In this document: one piece after another, positions 17,582-27,956 of the stretch
Position numbering within the stretch: position 1 is the first letter of the stretch
Layout of the letters: each line of letters begins with the position of its first letter
Assembly (NCBI RefSeq): GCF_005930975.1
Contig: NZ_VBSE01000031.1
Coordinates: 1 to 43,129 of the forward strand
Origin: Apilactobacillus kunkeei
GTDB lineage: Bacteria > Bacillota > Bacilli > Lactobacillales > Lactobacillaceae
Direction: 5' to 3'
Length of the DNA: 43,129 nt
The notes under the pieces: generated by a model
Seen by the model: only the letters and a program-made list of their open reading frames with translations
What the model was told of the DNA's origin: nothing
Database searches by the model: none
Position numbers and translations under genes: made by a program

Positions 17582-17965
17582 GTGATTGTTATTTCTCCGT
17601 TTGGATTTTTGACCATGGTATTAGTTCAGGTGGTATTCTTATTCCTATTTTCATTACTGTTCAATATCGTCAAAAAAATTATTAGCAAACTTTATAAGAT
17701 TTCGATTAGAGCGAGTGATTTCTTTCCAATTATCATGAGCTATGATATCTTCCAATTATCATTGGATAAACACGATCAATCGTTCTTACCATATGTATGG
17801 TTAGGGCTTGTTATCATTGGGATTATTTACGCAATCTACTACTTGTTCACACGTAGTAATGCCAAAGTGGGGATTTTTTACAAATTCTTGTGGAGATTTT
17901 CAGTGATTTACTTTTTTGTGGTCTGGCCCTCCACTATTTTAATAATTGCTGCAAAAACGCTTTAA
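17582..17965 (+). CDS. DUF3397-type membrane protein upstream of mraZ
   Basis: It is an integral membrane protein of up to 127 residues with four hydrophobic stretches (about 8-30, 43-60, 70-90, 100-125). A DUF3397 protein just before mraZ is usual in lactobacilli, and this fits by position and layout. The start is unclear. GTG 17582 overlaps the best ribosome site GAGGTGA (17579-17585). The next well-spaced codon is ATT at 17591, a rare start, and ATG 17615 would cut the first helix. Function unknown. Confidence 0.7.
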   Translation: MIVISPFGFLTMVLVQVVFLFLFSLLFNIVKKIISKLYKISIRASDFFPIIMSYDIFQLSLDKHDQSFLPYVWLGLVIIGIIYAIYYLFTRSNAKVGIFYKFLWRFSVIYFFVVWPSTILIIAAKTL

Positions 17966-17971
17966 AACACT

Positions 17972-18000
17972 GAGCTACCAACGTTGGTAGCTCTTTTTTT
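17972..18000 (+). terminator. Terminator after the DUF3397 gene
   Basis: GAGCTACCAAC and GTTGGTAGCTC form a near-perfect hairpin followed by TTTTTTT. It insulates the division operon. Confidence 0.92.
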
Positions 18001-18075
18001 ATTGTCTAAAATTAGTGGATTTTAATCTAAATGTGGTGAAAATTAGTACATATTGGAAGAAATTTAATAATAAGG

Positions 18076-18105
18076 TGGTACGAAGTGGTGGATAGTGGTA
18101 AAATC
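18076..18105 (+). promoter_or_regulatory. mraZ promoter with three in-phase MraZ-like boxes
   Basis: GTGGTA (18076), GTGGTG (18086) and GTGGTA (18096) are spaced exactly 10 bp apart. MraZ binds direct GTG/TGGG-containing repeats with this phase in other bacteria. The last box runs into an extended -10, TGGTAAAAT (18097-18105), so binding would block the promoter. A further GTGGTG is at 18033. The repeats are seen directly; their role is inferred. Confidence 0.72.
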
Positions 18106-18137
18106 AAGGTAATATAAATTGGAAGGAGTGAAGAAGC

Positions 18138-18563
18138 GTGTTAATGGGTGAATATGAACATTCAATAGATTCAAAAGGGCGCTTGATCATTCCTTCCAAG
18201 ATTAGATCAGAAATAGGTGCGAACTTCATCATCACACGTGGACTTGATGGATGTTTATTCGGATATCCTATGGATGAATGGAAAAAGGTTCAAGAAAAGA
18301 TTAATCAACTTCCTGTAAGCAAGAAGTCAGCAAGATACTTTTCACGTTTTCTATTCTCAGCCGCCGACGAAAGTAAGGTTGATAGCCAAGGAAGAATTAA
18401 CATTCCAGATACTTTGATTAACTACGCGGGTATCGAAAAGAAATGTGTGATTGTGGGGGTTTCCACAAGAATTGAAATCTGGAGCAAGGAAAAGTGGGAC
18501 GAATTCTCAGCAACTGCTGGCGAAGAGTTCGATGATATTGCTGAAGACTTAATTGATTTTTAG
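18138..18563 (+). CDS. mraZ: Transcriptional regulator MraZ
   Basis: It is a DNA-binding protein that represses the mra/dcw operon. It has 141 residues with two SpoVT/AbrB-like halves, marked by SIDSKGRLIIPSK near the N-terminus and KVDSQGRINIPD in the second half. The start is GTG 18138 behind GGAAGGAGTG, giving the family-like MLMGEYEHS. It leads the division cluster and probably binds the repeats just upstream of itself. Confidence 0.96.
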   Translation: MLMGEYEHSIDSKGRLIIPSKIRSEIGANFIITRGLDGCLFGYPMDEWKKVQEKINQLPVSKKSARYFSRFLFSAADESKVDSQGRINIPDTLINYAGIEKKCVIVGVSTRIEIWSKEKWDEFSATAGEEFDDIAEDLIDF

Positions 18564-18581
18564 AAAAGAAGGTGACTGATT

Positions 18582-19529
18582 ATGACGGAATTTCATCATG
18601 AAACTGTACTACTTAAAGAAGCAGTTGACGGATTAAATATTAAACCCGATGGCATTTACATCGACTGTACCCTTGGTGGAGGAGGCCACAGCGCCCGAAT
18701 TTTGTCACAATTAACATCTGGTCATCTTTATTCATTCGATCAAGATGAAGTGGCAATCGAATTTAACAAAACTAACCTCAAGCAATACATAAATGAGGAT
18801 AAGGTTACTTTTGTTAGAAGTAACTTTAGATACATTCAAGAAGAAATGAATAAATTAGGAATTCAGTCCGTTGATGGAATTTTGTATGACTTAGGAGTTT
18901 CATCTCCACAGTTTGATGACGCAAGTAGAGGTTTTAGTTATCAACACGATGCACGATTAGATATGCGAATGGATCAGAGAAATCCATTAGACGCATGGAA
19001 AATCGTAAACGAATGGCCATACGAAAAATTAGTGAAGATTTTCTTCCGTTATGGAGAAGAAAAATTTTCTAAGCAAGTTGCAAGAGCGATTGAAAGGAAC
19101 CGAGAAAACCATTCAATCGACACAACCGAACAACTTGTTGATGTGATTAAGGAAGGAATTCCGGCCGCGGCTAGACGTCACGGTGGTCATCCTGCCAAGA
19201 AAGTCTTTCAGGCATTGAGAATTGCCGTGAACGATGAACTAGGTGCTTTGGAAGAATCATTGGAAAAAGCAATCGATTTAATTGATGTGAACGGAAGAGT
19301 AAGCGTCATTACTTTCCAATCATTAGAAGATCGATTGGTTAAGACAATGTTTAAGGAAAAGACTACGATTGAGGATTTACCAAGTGGTTTACCAATTATT
19401 CCAGATGACATGAAACCAGACTATAAACTAATTAATAGAAAACCAATACTACCGAGTGATGATGAATTGAGAGATAATCATCGTTCGCATAGTGCAAAAC
19501 TGAGAGTTATTGAGAGAATTAATAAATAA
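18582..19529 (+). CDS. rsmH: 16S rRNA (cytosine-1402-N4)-methyltransferase
   Basis: It methylates N4 of C1402 in the 30S P site. It has 315 residues with the SAM motif CTLGGGGHS at 29-37 and family motifs [26 protein letters not shown] and [10 protein letters not shown]. It lies 18 bp after mraZ in the same operon. Confidence 0.96.
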   Translation: MTEFHHETVLLKEAVDGLNIKPDGIYIDCTLGGGGHSARILSQLTSGHLYSFDQDEVAIEFNKTNLKQYINEDKVTFVRSNFRYIQEEMNKLGIQSVDGILYDLGVSSPQFDDASRGFSYQHDARLDMRMDQRNPLDAWKIVNEWPYEKLVKIFFRYGEEKFSKQVARAIERNRENHSIDTTEQLVDVIKEGIPAAARRHGGHPAKKVFQALRIAVNDELGALEESLEKAIDLIDVNGRVSVITFQSLEDRLVKTMFKEKTTIEDLPSGLPIIPDDMKPDYKLINRKPILPSDDELRDNHRSHSAKLRVIERINK

Positions 19530-19549
19530 TAGAGAGAAGAGTTAATCTG

Positions 19550-19927
19550 ATGGCACAAAATAATCTAGCTAATAACGTATACGCTACCCCTGGTTATTAC
19601 TCTGCGGGGGAACAACAAAAACAACAAAATTCAGAAGTAAAATCAAATGTAAGACTTGGATTGTCAAAATTTGAAAAAACTGTTGTAATATTAGGATGTT
19701 CACTTGTATTCTTTTTGATGGTTGGTTTAGTTGGTGAAAAGATTTCACTAGGCAACCACTCTACAGAACTTCAAGTAACAACTAATTTATTAGGCAAGGT
19801 TAAAGATGATAACAGCACACTAAAACAAGAAGTAAGTGAACTTCAAAGCGGAAATCGTTTACAAAAAATTGCTAAACAAGCCGGTTTATCTTTGTCCAAT
19901 AAAAACGTAAGGAATGTTAGCAAATGA
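19550..19927 (+). CDS. ftsL: Cell-division protein FtsL
   Basis: It is a small bitopic divisome protein that pairs with DivIC and DivIB. It has 125 residues: a cytoplasmic Gln/Asn-rich lead, one membrane helix (about 45-66), and an extracytoplasmic coiled coil (about 70-115). Its stop overlaps the PBP start by 4 bp (ATGA), so translation is coupled. The call rests on layout and locus, because FtsL sequence is poorly conserved. Confidence 0.9.
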   Translation: MAQNNLANNVYATPGYYSAGEQQKQQNSEVKSNVRLGLSKFEKTVVILGCSLVFFLMVGLVGEKISLGNHSTELQVTTNLLGKVKDDNSTLKQEVSELQSGNRLQKIAKQAGLSLSNKNVRNVSK

Positions 19928-22077
19928 ATAAATTAAATAATCGGAACAAACAAAAAAAACGCCGAGAAAACCGTAGCCGCTATGGACAATTTTTACTATT
20001 GCTATGTCTAGGCGTTTTTTTGTGTATGGTATTGAGATTTACATATGTGTCAGTATTTAAAAACGTTGGTGGATACAACTTAAGCGAAATGGCAAAGAGT
20101 TTGTACACTCAAAGCAACGTTATTTCTGCTAAACGTGGAACTATTTACGACGCAAACGGCCAACCTCTTGCCGAAGACACTAACGTTTATACAATGTATG
20201 CCATCTTAAATAAAAAGCAAGTTGGATTGGATAACAAACCCATGTATATCACGGACAAAGAAAAGGCTGCCAAAGCCATTTCTTCTGTGTTGCCAATTTC
20301 TTATAAACAAGCATTAAAAGATCTTTCTCCAAGTACTAATGCGTTCCAAGTAGAATTTGGTTCAGCGGGTACTAATATTTCATTAACTCAAAAACAAAAA
20401 TTAGATTCATACCACATTTCTGGTTTGAACTTCTTGCAACAACCATCAAGATTATATCCAAACGGTGTCTTTGCTTCGCATATCATTGGATATGCTTCTG
20501 CTAACTCAAATTCTAGCGAAAGTAAAGTATCTCTAACTGGTCAAATGGGAATCGAAAAGGTATATAACGAACTATTGACTGGTAAGAATGGATACAAGAC
20601 CTCCCAACTAAACAATGCGGGGGTTGAAGTAGATAACGGCGAAAGTGTTAATAAGCCCGCTAAGAATGGTGATGATGTGTATACTACCCTAGACTATCGT
20701 CTTCAATCATTGCTAGAAACTGAGATGACCAGTGTTTACAACCAAGTTCATCCAAAGACAATGAATGCAGTCTTAATGAACGCAAAAACTGGTGACATTT
20801 TAGCTGCTACTCAACGTCCTACATTTAACGCTACTACTAAGCAGGGACTAAATAGTATTTGGCGTAACACATTGATTCAAGATTCATACGAACCTGGTTC
20901 AACAATGAAGATTTTCACAGTTGCATCCTCAATTAACAGTGGTCATTATGATGGGAACGCCACATATCATTCTGGTAAATACCTAGTTGACGGGAAGGTT
21001 GTTCCTGACTGGAATACCAATGGTTGGGGTAATATTACCTATAATAAAGGTTTTGCATTATCAAGTAACGTTGCTATGGCCCATCTTGAACAGCAAATGG
21101 GTGCTAAGACATGGCGAAACTACATGAACCGATTCCAATTCTTTACTTCAACTAACTTAGGTTTTCCTGGAGAAGAAACCGGTAGCGTTCAATTTAATTA
21201 CCCAATTGAACAAGCAAATACAGCTTTTGGTCAAGGTATCCAAGTTAATGCAATGCAAATGATGAGAGCATTAACTTCAATCGCTAACGGTGGTACAATG
21301 TTACAACCAAGACTTGTTACAAAGATTGTGGATCCAAAGACCAAGAAGGTCATTAAATCATATCCAAAGAAGGTAGTTGGTCATCCGATTACCGCAAGTA
21401 CAGCAAAGCAAGTTATCCAACATATGGAAGATGTTGTTTATAAATCATATGGGATTGGTGGAGCTTACAAAATTCCAGGTTATAAGATTGCTGCAAAGAC
21501 TGGTACCGCCCAAGTCAGTGACGGTAAATCTGGATACGAATCTGGTGACGATAGTTACCTTTACTCAGTTGCCGGTATTGCGCCAGCAAATAATCCTAAA
21601 TACATCTTATATATAACAATGAAACAACCTCATTTAACTGGAACTAAGACAGCTTCACAATTAATGGCGGAAATCTTTAACCCAGTAATGAGACTAGCAT
21701 TGGAAGAAAACGTAAATGCTGAAAACGAAAACAGTCTAAAAGTGCCAAGTATTACTGGTAAGTCTACCAGTGAAGCTAAGGCAGAATTAAAAGCTGCTGG
21801 TTTGAAATATGCAATTATTGGTGATGGGGATAAAGTATTAGATCAATCAATTGATGCAAATGAGAAAGTTTCAAAGAATCGAATGGTAATCATTCAAACT
21901 AATGGTAGTAAAATCATGGCTAACTTAAAGGGCTGGTCTAGATATGATGTTGCGACATATTGTCGAATGGCAGGTATTGGTGCAGAGCTTGACGGCGATG
22001 GGTATGCCTATAAGCAATCTGTCAAGCCAGGAGCAAGCCTAGATGGTGGGACCAAGATAACCATAAAATTTAAATAG
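19924..22077 (+). CDS. ftsI: Class B penicillin-binding protein with PASTA domains (PBP2x type)
   Basis: It is a septal transpeptidase that cross-links peptidoglycan with FtsW. It has a basic lead, one membrane anchor (about 22-42), a dimerisation domain, and a transpeptidase domain with STMK at 326-329, SSN at 380-382 and KTGT at 525-528. Two C-terminal PASTA-type repeats follow (about 607-660 and 663-717). It has 717 residues. The locus and PASTA repeats match streptococcal Pbp2X; the name pbpX would serve as well as ftsI. It overlaps ftsL by 4 bp. Confidence 0.93.
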   Translation: MNKLNNRNKQKKRRENRSRYGQFLLLLCLGVFLCMVLRFTYVSVFKNVGGYNLSEMAKSLYTQSNVISAKRGTIYDANGQPLAEDTNVYTMYAILNKKQVGLDNKPMYITDKEKAAKAISSVLPISYKQALKDLSPSTNAFQVEFGSAGTNISLTQKQKLDSYHISGLNFLQQPSRLYPNGVFASHIIGYASANSNSSESKVSLTGQMGIEKVYNELLTGKNGYKTSQLNNAGVEVDNGESVNKPAKNGDDVYTTLDYRLQSLLETEMTSVYNQVHPKTMNAVLMNAKTGDILAATQRPTFNATTKQGLNSIWRNTLIQDSYEPGSTMKIFTVASSINSGHYDGNATYHSGKYLVDGKVVPDWNTNGWGNITYNKGFALSSNVAMAHLEQQMGAKTWRNYMNRFQFFTSTNLGFPGEETGSVQFNYPIEQANTAFGQGIQVNAMQMMRALTSIANGGTMLQPRLVTKIVDPKTKKVIKSYPKKVVGHPITASTAKQVIQHMEDVVYKSYGIGGAYKIPGYKIAAKTGTAQVSDGKSGYESGDDSYLYSVAGIAPANNPKYILYITMKQPHLTGTKTASQLMAEIFNPVMRLALEENVNAENENSLKVPSITGKSTSEAKAELKAAGLKYAIIGDGDKVLDQSIDANEKVSKNRMVIIQTNGSKIMANLKGWSRYDVATYCRMAGIGAELDGDGYAYKQSVKPGASLDGGTKITIKFK

Positions 22078-22092
22078 GGGATTGAAATCAGG

Positions 22093-23055
22093 ATGTTTAT
22101 GAATATTGTTTTACCAATCATAATTAGTTTTTTAATTACATTAATCTTTATGCCATCTCTAATTGGCTACTTCAGAAGAAAACACGAAGGCCAAATGATT
22201 AGAGAAGAAGGACCAAAGTGGCATGAAAAGAAATCAGGAACGCCTACAATGGGTGGCCTTCTTTTCATCATTGCAATCATTATTGCGTCGCTAATTAGCG
22301 GTGGGGTTGCTCACATGATGAACCCAACACTACTAATCCTATTGTTCATCCTAGTATTGTACGGGTTATTAGGAATGTGGGACGATAGTATCAAGCTATT
22401 TAGACGTCAAAATGAAGGTCTAAAAGCATGGCAAAAACTAGCGGGTCAAATCGTGGGTGGACTAATCTTTACATTCGTTTACGCACACCACTTTCCACTA
22501 GCATTAAAGATTCCGTTTATGGGTGATTTACACCTTGGTTGGTTCTACGCAATTTTCATCATCTTCTACCTAACTGGTTTCTCAAACGCAGTTAACTTAA
22601 CTGATGGTTTAGATGGTCTAGTTAGTGGATTATCAATCATTGCCTTTTTAGCATATTCAGTTGTTGCACTAGTTCAACACCAAATGGATGTTGCAATTTT
22701 CTGTTTAGCAGTTGTTGGTGCTTTATGTGCATTTATGGTATTTAACCACAAACCTGCCAAGATTTTCATGGGAGACATGGGATCATTAGCACTTGGTGGT
22801 TCATTGGCTGCCGTATCAATTCTAGTTCATCATGAACTTTCATTGATTTGGATTGGTTTCATGTTTGTATTGGAAACGTTGAGTGTGATGATTCAAGTTA
22901 CATCATTCAAACTTACTGGTAAGAGAGTGTTCTTAATGTCACCCATCCATCATCATTTTGAAATGTTAGGTTGGTCAGAATGGAAGATTGATATTGTTTT
23001 CTGGTCTGCAGGTATTATTTTGGCAATTACCGGAGTTTTATCAATTATTTTATAA
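22093..23055 (+). CDS. mraY: Phospho-MurNAc-pentapeptide transferase MraY
   Basis: It attaches phospho-MurNAc-pentapeptide to undecaprenyl phosphate to make lipid I. It is a polytopic membrane protein of 320 residues with about ten helices. Key cytoplasmic motifs are [23 protein letters not shown] and the C-terminal [14 protein letters not shown]. Starts at 22093 and 22099 are both possible. It lies 15 bp after the PBP gene. Confidence 0.96.
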   Translation: MFMNIVLPIIISFLITLIFMPSLIGYFRRKHEGQMIREEGPKWHEKKSGTPTMGGLLFIIAIIIASLISGGVAHMMNPTLLILLFILVLYGLLGMWDDSIKLFRRQNEGLKAWQKLAGQIVGGLIFTFVYAHHFPLALKIPFMGDLHLGWFYAIFIIFYLTGFSNAVNLTDGLDGLVSGLSIIAFLAYSVVALVQHQMDVAIFCLAVVGALCAFMVFNHKPAKIFMGDMGSLALGGSLAAVSILVHHELSLIWIGFMFVLETLSVMIQVTSFKLTGKRVFLMSPIHHHFEMLGWSEWKIDIVFWSAGIILAITGVLSIIL

Positions 23056-23078
23056 TAATATTTTTGGGAGCATGAATT

Positions 23079-24458
23079 ATGAAAAATATTGACGATTATC
23101 AAAATAAAAACATATTAGTTTTAGGTGCTGGAATGAGTGGAATTAATGCATCTAAACTATTAAAACAATTAAACGCTAATGTTTGGTTAAATGACGCTAA
23201 TCCTTTGAAACCAGATGCCAAAAAAGAGTTAGATAAAATTGGCGTGGAGGTAATTGATGCTAAACAAAGTCCAAAGATTTTAGATGATTACAATTTTGAT
23301 CTAATCGTTAAGAACCCTGGAATTTTTTATGATAATGAATTAATTAAAGAAGCAATTAAAAGAGATATTCCAATCACAGTTGAAGTTGAAATCGCAAGTC
23401 AAGTTAGCGAAGCACCAATTATTGGTGTAACTGGGAGTAACGGCAAAACTACAGTTGCAACTATGATTAATGACATCCTAAATGAAGAAAGAACTAGTGG
23501 ACATTCTTATGTTGCTGGAAACATTGGTGTGCCGGCAAGTACGGTTACTACAATGGCAACAAGTGATGACGACATCGTCTTAGAATTATCTAGTTTTATG
23601 CTCGTTGGAATTAAGACATTACATCCACATATTGCTGTCTTGAACAATGTCTTTTCTAACCATCTTGACTATCATAAAACCAGAGAAAATTACGTTAATG
23701 CAAAAATGCGCATTACTGAAAATCAAGATGAAAACGACTACTTTGTTGTGAACTTTGATAATGAAGAATGGCGTGAATTAAGTAAGCGTAGCAAGGCCAA
23801 TGTCGTTTCCTTTTCATACAATGCGGTAAGTAAAGACGGAGCCTATGTAAAGGACGAAAAAATATTCTTTAAAGATGAATTCATAATGAATGTTGATGAA
23901 ATTAGAGTACCGGGTCAACAAAATGTTCAAAACGCCTTGGCATCAATTGCTGTTGCTAAGATTATGGGTAAAAGTAACTCTGCAATTAAAAAAGCACTAG
24001 GTACATTTGGTGGTGTCAGACATCGTGTGCAATATGTATTAACTGCTAATGGAAGAAAGTTCTACAATGACTCAAAGGCTACAGACATTGAGGCGACTCA
24101 AGTGGCCTTAAGAAGTTTTAAAGATAACGTTGTTTTAATTGCTGGTGGATTAGATCGCGGGTATACTTTTGAAAAATTAGAAAAGGACTTTGCGGATCAT
24201 GTTAAGGCAATTACTTTATTTGGTGAAACTAAGAATTTGTTAGCTGAGACAGCTAAGAAGGCGGGAGTAAAAAACATCAAAATTGTTAACAACATGAAAG
24301 AAGCTGTTGAAGAAGCATGGGCCATGAGTGAAGAAGGCGATGTTGTTTTATTATCTCCAGCGAATGCTAGTTGGGATCAATATGATACCTTTGAACAAAG
24401 AGGAGACGAATTCATCCAGCTAGTAGAACAAAAAACAGATAGAAAGGAAGAAAACTAA
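23079..24458 (+). CDS. murD: UDP-MurNAc-L-alanine:D-glutamate ligase MurD
   Basis: It adds D-glutamate to UDP-MurNAc-L-Ala using ATP. It has 459 residues. The N-terminal nucleotide-fold domain is followed by the ATP loop TGSNGKTT (118-125), then [12 protein letters not shown]-type and NDSKATD motifs of Mur ligases. Its stop overlaps the murG start by one base (TAATG). Confidence 0.96.
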   Translation: MKNIDDYQNKNILVLGAGMSGINASKLLKQLNANVWLNDANPLKPDAKKELDKIGVEVIDAKQSPKILDDYNFDLIVKNPGIFYDNELIKEAIKRDIPITVEVEIASQVSEAPIIGVTGSNGKTTVATMINDILNEERTSGHSYVAGNIGVPASTVTTMATSDDDIVLELSSFMLVGIKTLHPHIAVLNNVFSNHLDYHKTRENYVNAKMRITENQDENDYFVVNFDNEEWRELSKRSKANVVSFSYNAVSKDGAYVKDEKIFFKDEFIMNVDEIRVPGQQNVQNALASIAVAKIMGKSNSAIKKALGTFGGVRHRVQYVLTANGRKFYNDSKATDIEATQVALRSFKDNVVLIAGGLDRGYTFEKLEKDFADHVKAITLFGETKNLLAETAKKAGVKNIKIVNNMKEAVEEAWAMSEEGDVVLLSPANASWDQYDTFEQRGDEFIQLVEQKTDRKEEN

Positions 24459-25549
24459 TGAGACTAATAATTTCAGGTGGAGGAACTGGTGGACACATCT
24501 ATCCCGCACTAGCATTGATTGAAGAACTTCGCAGGGTTGATCCTGATTCTGAAGTTTTATATGTTGGATCAACTAGAGGCTTGGAAAAGGATATTGTTCC
24601 AAAACACAACATTGCTTTTGAAGAATTAGAAATCCAAGGGTTCAAACGTTCTCTTTCTTTATACAACTTAAAAACTGTTAGCTTGTTTATGAAGAGCTTA
24701 CATAAATCAAAGAAGTTAATTAAAAAATTCAAACCAGATATCGTGATTGGAACTGGTGGATATGTTTCTGGAGCTGTTGTATACGCTGCTACACAAATGA
24801 AGGTTCCAACAATGATTCATGAACAAAATAGTGTGGTGGGGTTAACTAACCGTTTCTTAAGTAAGCATGTAGATAAGATTGCTGTTGGGTTCGAAGATGC
24901 CATGGGGCAATTTCCTAAGGAAAAGACTGTCTATACTGGTAATCCACGTGCCCAACAAGTCGCTAATTTAAAATCTGACTTTTCTTGGGATCAATATGGA
25001 TTAAATAATGATGTTCCGACATTATTAATCTTTGGTGGTAGTCAAGGTGCACTGAAGATTAATAAAGTTGTTTGTGAAAGCATTCGTCAATATAACGAAA
25101 AGAATTACCAAGTTGTGTTTGTTACGGGTAAAAAACGTTATGACGATGTAATGGAACAATTAAAAGGGCAAACAATTAATGACAATGTCGTAATTAAGGA
25201 TTACATTGCTGACATGCCCAATGTTTTACCAAAGGTGGATGCAATCGTTGGTAGAGCAGGTGCTACCAGTCTAGCTGAAATTACTGCACTTGGTATTCCA
25301 TCAGTTTTAATTCCAAGCCCATATGTTACTGCTGACCACCAAACCAAGAATGCTTTAAGTTTAGTGAAAAATGATGCTGCTTTAATCATTACTGAGAATG
25401 ATTTAAACGAAAAGACATTAATTGAAAATTCTGACTTTATCATGAATGATAAGGCAAAGAGAGACGAGATGGCTGAAAACTCAAGGAAAATGGGTTGTCG
25501 TGATGCCGCAAGTCGTCTGTTGGAAGTTGCAAAATCAATTTGCCGTTAG
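24458..25549 (+). CDS. murG: Lipid II synthase MurG
   Basis: It transfers GlcNAc from UDP-GlcNAc to lipid I on the inner membrane face, making lipid II. It has 363 residues of the GT-B fold. The N-terminal loop [11 protein letters not shown] starts at residue 7, and GGSQGA and [11 protein letters not shown] lie in the donor domain. It is translationally coupled to murD. Confidence 0.96.
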   Translation: MRLIISGGGTGGHIYPALALIEELRRVDPDSEVLYVGSTRGLEKDIVPKHNIAFEELEIQGFKRSLSLYNLKTVSLFMKSLHKSKKLIKKFKPDIVIGTGGYVSGAVVYAATQMKVPTMIHEQNSVVGLTNRFLSKHVDKIAVGFEDAMGQFPKEKTVYTGNPRAQQVANLKSDFSWDQYGLNNDVPTLLIFGGSQGALKINKVVCESIRQYNEKNYQVVFVTGKKRYDDVMEQLKGQTINDNVVIKDYIADMPNVLPKVDAIVGRAGATSLAEITALGIPSVLIPSPYVTADHQTKNALSLVKNDAALIITENDLNEKTLIENSDFIMNDKAKRDEMAENSRKMGCRDAASRLLEVAKSICR

Positions 25550-25568
25550 TTAATGGAGGAACTTTACT

Positions 25569-26459
25569 ATGAAGTCTAAATTGTTTTCCTCAACAAAATC
25601 CTCGAATAAGGCTTCAAGAATATCCGATGATTTTGTTGAATTGAATAAGCAAAAGATAAAAAATAAAATGAAATCTTCTTCGTATATCATCATTCCATTA
25701 GTAGTATTACTTCTAATATTGATTTACTTGGTTTCACCAATGAGCAGAATTAGTAGTATTCGCATTAATGGAAATGGATATATCTCTCAAAATGATATTA
25801 AGAGAGAGCTTCAGTTAGATGAAGGGGACAGTATTTTTAAAGTTATTGGTCATAAAAGTAAAATTAACCAAAGAGTTATTAATGTTGATCATCGTGTTAA
25901 ATCGTTAGATTTTAAATTTACGGGATTTAATCATCTTTCTGTTGAAGTTTCACCATATAAGGAAATTGGTTATGAAACTCGCGGTAATAAGCAATATTTA
26001 ATATTAGAAAACGGAAAGGTTACTAATGTTGCTGTAAGTAATCCTAATGATTCTAAGATGCCTTATATAGTTAAATTTAATAATCAATCATTATTGAAAT
26101 CAATGATTCAAAAGTACGTAAAGCTTCCTAAAGATATCAGAGACAATATCCGTGTTATTTCATACTCACCAACTAAGGTGTATTCAGATGAATTACACGT
26201 TTATATGCGAGATGGTAATCGTGTTATTATCCTAATGCATGATTTTAACGATAAGATGGGCTTTTATCGTTCGATTGCCACTCAACTAAAAACTAAAAGT
26301 GTTATTAATTTAGAAGTTGGTGCTTACTCATTCCCAATCAATGATGAGAAAAAAAGTAACAACACAACCACTAAAGCATCTACTAAAAATACCCAAAAAG
26401 AAACGCTAAATAAAGATGCTAAGAAAACAACAACAACTACTACAAAAAGAAACTCATAA
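25569..26459 (+). CDS. divIB: Cell-division protein DivIB (FtsQ homologue)
   Basis: It is a bitopic divisome scaffold that binds FtsL and DivIC. It has 296 residues: a basic cytoplasmic lead, a membrane helix near 38-58, a POTRA-like alpha domain (ISSIRINGNGYISQNDIKRELQL...), a beta domain, and a Lys/Thr/Asn-rich tail from about residue 260 with runs of Thr. It follows murG by 19 bp, and its stop is followed by a 109-bp gap before ftsA. Confidence 0.92.
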   Translation: MKSKLFSSTKSSNKASRISDDFVELNKQKIKNKMKSSSYIIIPLVVLLLILIYLVSPMSRISSIRINGNGYISQNDIKRELQLDEGDSIFKVIGHKSKINQRVINVDHRVKSLDFKFTGFNHLSVEVSPYKEIGYETRGNKQYLILENGKVTNVAVSNPNDSKMPYIVKFNNQSLLKSMIQKYVKLPKDIRDNIRVISYSPTKVYSDELHVYMRDGNRVIILMHDFNDKMGFYRSIATQLKTKSVINLEVGAYSFPINDEKKSNNTTTKASTKNTQKETLNKDAKKTTTTTTKRNS

Positions 26460-26485
26460 TGGTTCTTTAGAGTTATCTACTCTTG

Positions 26486-26494
26486 TGTTAAAAT
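26486..26494 (+). promoter_or_regulatory. Candidate internal promoter for ftsA-ftsZ
   Basis: TGTTAAAAT fits an extended -10 in the 109-bp divIB-ftsA gap. No convincing -35 is seen. The gap is the longest within the cluster before ileS, which suggests a separate ftsAZ start. Confidence 0.4.
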
Positions 26495-26568
26495 TAACTT
26501 ATAACTAACTTAAATATAAACTAGAGTATCTAAGAATAATTATGCTTAATTGGAGGTTCCCTTAGATA

Positions 26569-27927
26569 ATGAATTCAGAAATGTATGTTGGATTGGATAT
26601 TGGAACTACGTCAATTAAGGTGATTGTTGCCGAAAAAGTAAAAGGCCAAATGAACGTTTTAGGTTTAGGAAACGAACGTTCTGAAGGTGTTAGTCGAGGC
26701 ATAATCGTCGATATTGACAAGGCTTCTGAATCAATTAGAAGAGCTGTTAACCAGGCAGAAGAAAAAGCTGGTATTCAAATTCATGATGTGATTGTTGGTA
26801 TTCCTGCCAACCAATTAAAGATTGAACCATGCAGCGGTATGGTTGCTATCTCAGAACAATCAAGAGAAATTTCAGATGAAGACGTTAAAAACGTTACTGT
26901 ATCTGCAATGATTAAAAACCTACCACCAGAAAGAGAAATTATGGACACCTTAGCTGATGAGTTCATCGTTGATGGATTTGATGGGATTAAGGATCCAAGA
27001 GGAATGGTTGGTGTACGACTTGAAATGAAGGGTCGTATTATCACTGGACCAAAGACTATTATTCATAATATTAGAAAGGCTGTTCAAAGAGCTGGATTAA
27101 ATCCTTCTTCAATCATCAATATGCCACTAGCACAAGGTATGACAATTCTAGATGATGGAGAACAAGACTTTGGAACTGTTCTAATCGATTTAGGTGGTGG
27201 GCAAACAACTGCTTCTGTTGTTCATGATCATCAACTAAAATTCACTACTGTAGATAGTGAAGGTGGAGAATACATCACTAAAGACATTTCTGTTGTGCTG
27301 AACACTTCATTAGAAAGTGCTGAAAAAGTTAAACGAGATTATGGTTACGCAGATGAAATCGAAGCATCAGAAAGTAATGAATTTCCAATTGAAGTTGTTG
27401 GTCAAAGCCAACCAGTCAGAATTTCTGAAAAATACCTAGCAGAAATCATTCAAGCTAGAGTAGACCAAATTTTTACTAGAATGTATAAGAGTTTAAGCAG
27501 CATCTCTGCTTTAAACTTACCTGGAGGTATTGTTTTAACTGGTGGAGTTGCTGCATTGCCTGGAATTTCAGAATTAGCAGCTGACAGATTTGATACTAAC
27601 GTTAGAGTTTATATTCCAGATCAAATGGGATTAAGACACCCATCATTTTCACTTCCATTGTCACTAGTAACTTATCGTGCTAACATGAGTGAAATTCAAG
27701 TGTTAGTAAGATCATCACTAGAAGGCAAAACTGTAGTGAACAATACTCAATCCAATGATGATTTCATTGGTAATGATTATGGCGATGATGTAATCGATAA
27801 TTCATCTGAATACATTCAACAAGATAATCAACCACAACAACCAAGTAAGCCTAAAAAGTCTGGTTCTAAACTAGCTAAAAGCACTAAGGGAAGACTTAAA
27901 CGCTTTTATCAAGACTTTTTCGAATAA
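26569..27927 (+). CDS. ftsA: Cell-division protein FtsA
   Basis: It is an actin-like ATPase that tethers FtsZ to the membrane. It has 452 residues with the phosphate-1 motif GLDIGTTSIKV at the N-terminus, LIDLGGGQTT (phosphate-2) and TGGVAALPG (adenosine). A variable Gln/Asn-rich linker precedes the C-terminal amphipathic helix GRLKRFYQDFF, which is the membrane-binding tail. The ribosome site TTGGAGG is strong. ftsZ follows after 29 bp. Confidence 0.97.
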   Translation: MNSEMYVGLDIGTTSIKVIVAEKVKGQMNVLGLGNERSEGVSRGIIVDIDKASESIRRAVNQAEEKAGIQIHDVIVGIPANQLKIEPCSGMVAISEQSREISDEDVKNVTVSAMIKNLPPEREIMDTLADEFIVDGFDGIKDPRGMVGVRLEMKGRIITGPKTIIHNIRKAVQRAGLNPSSIINMPLAQGMTILDDGEQDFGTVLIDLGGGQTTASVVHDHQLKFTTVDSEGGEYITKDISVVLNTSLESAEKVKRDYGYADEIEASESNEFPIEVVGQSQPVRISEKYLAEIIQARVDQIFTRMYKSLSSISALNLPGGIVLTGGVAALPGISELAADRFDTNVRVYIPDQMGLRHPSFSLPLSLVTYRANMSEIQVLVRSSLEGKTVVNNTQSNDDFIGNDYGDDVIDNSSEYIQQDNQPQQPSKPKKSGSKLAKSTKGRLKRFYQDFFE

Positions 27928-27956
27928 AATAACAGAAGTACACGGAGGAAGTTAAA

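Noticed and set aside
18033-18101. GTGGT repeats as a CRISPR-like or phage repeat
   Set aside because: The units are 6 bp in 10-bp phase over a promoter, with no spacers of CRISPR length and no cas genes.
19924-22077. Calling the PASTA-bearing PBP a serine/threonine kinase because of its PASTA repeats
   Set aside because: There is no kinase domain; STMK, SSN and KTGT mark a class B transpeptidase.
26339-26459. The Thr/Lys/Asn-rich tail of DivIB as a frameshift or assembly error
   Set aside because: The frame stays open to a clean stop, and low-complexity tails are common at this end of DivIB.
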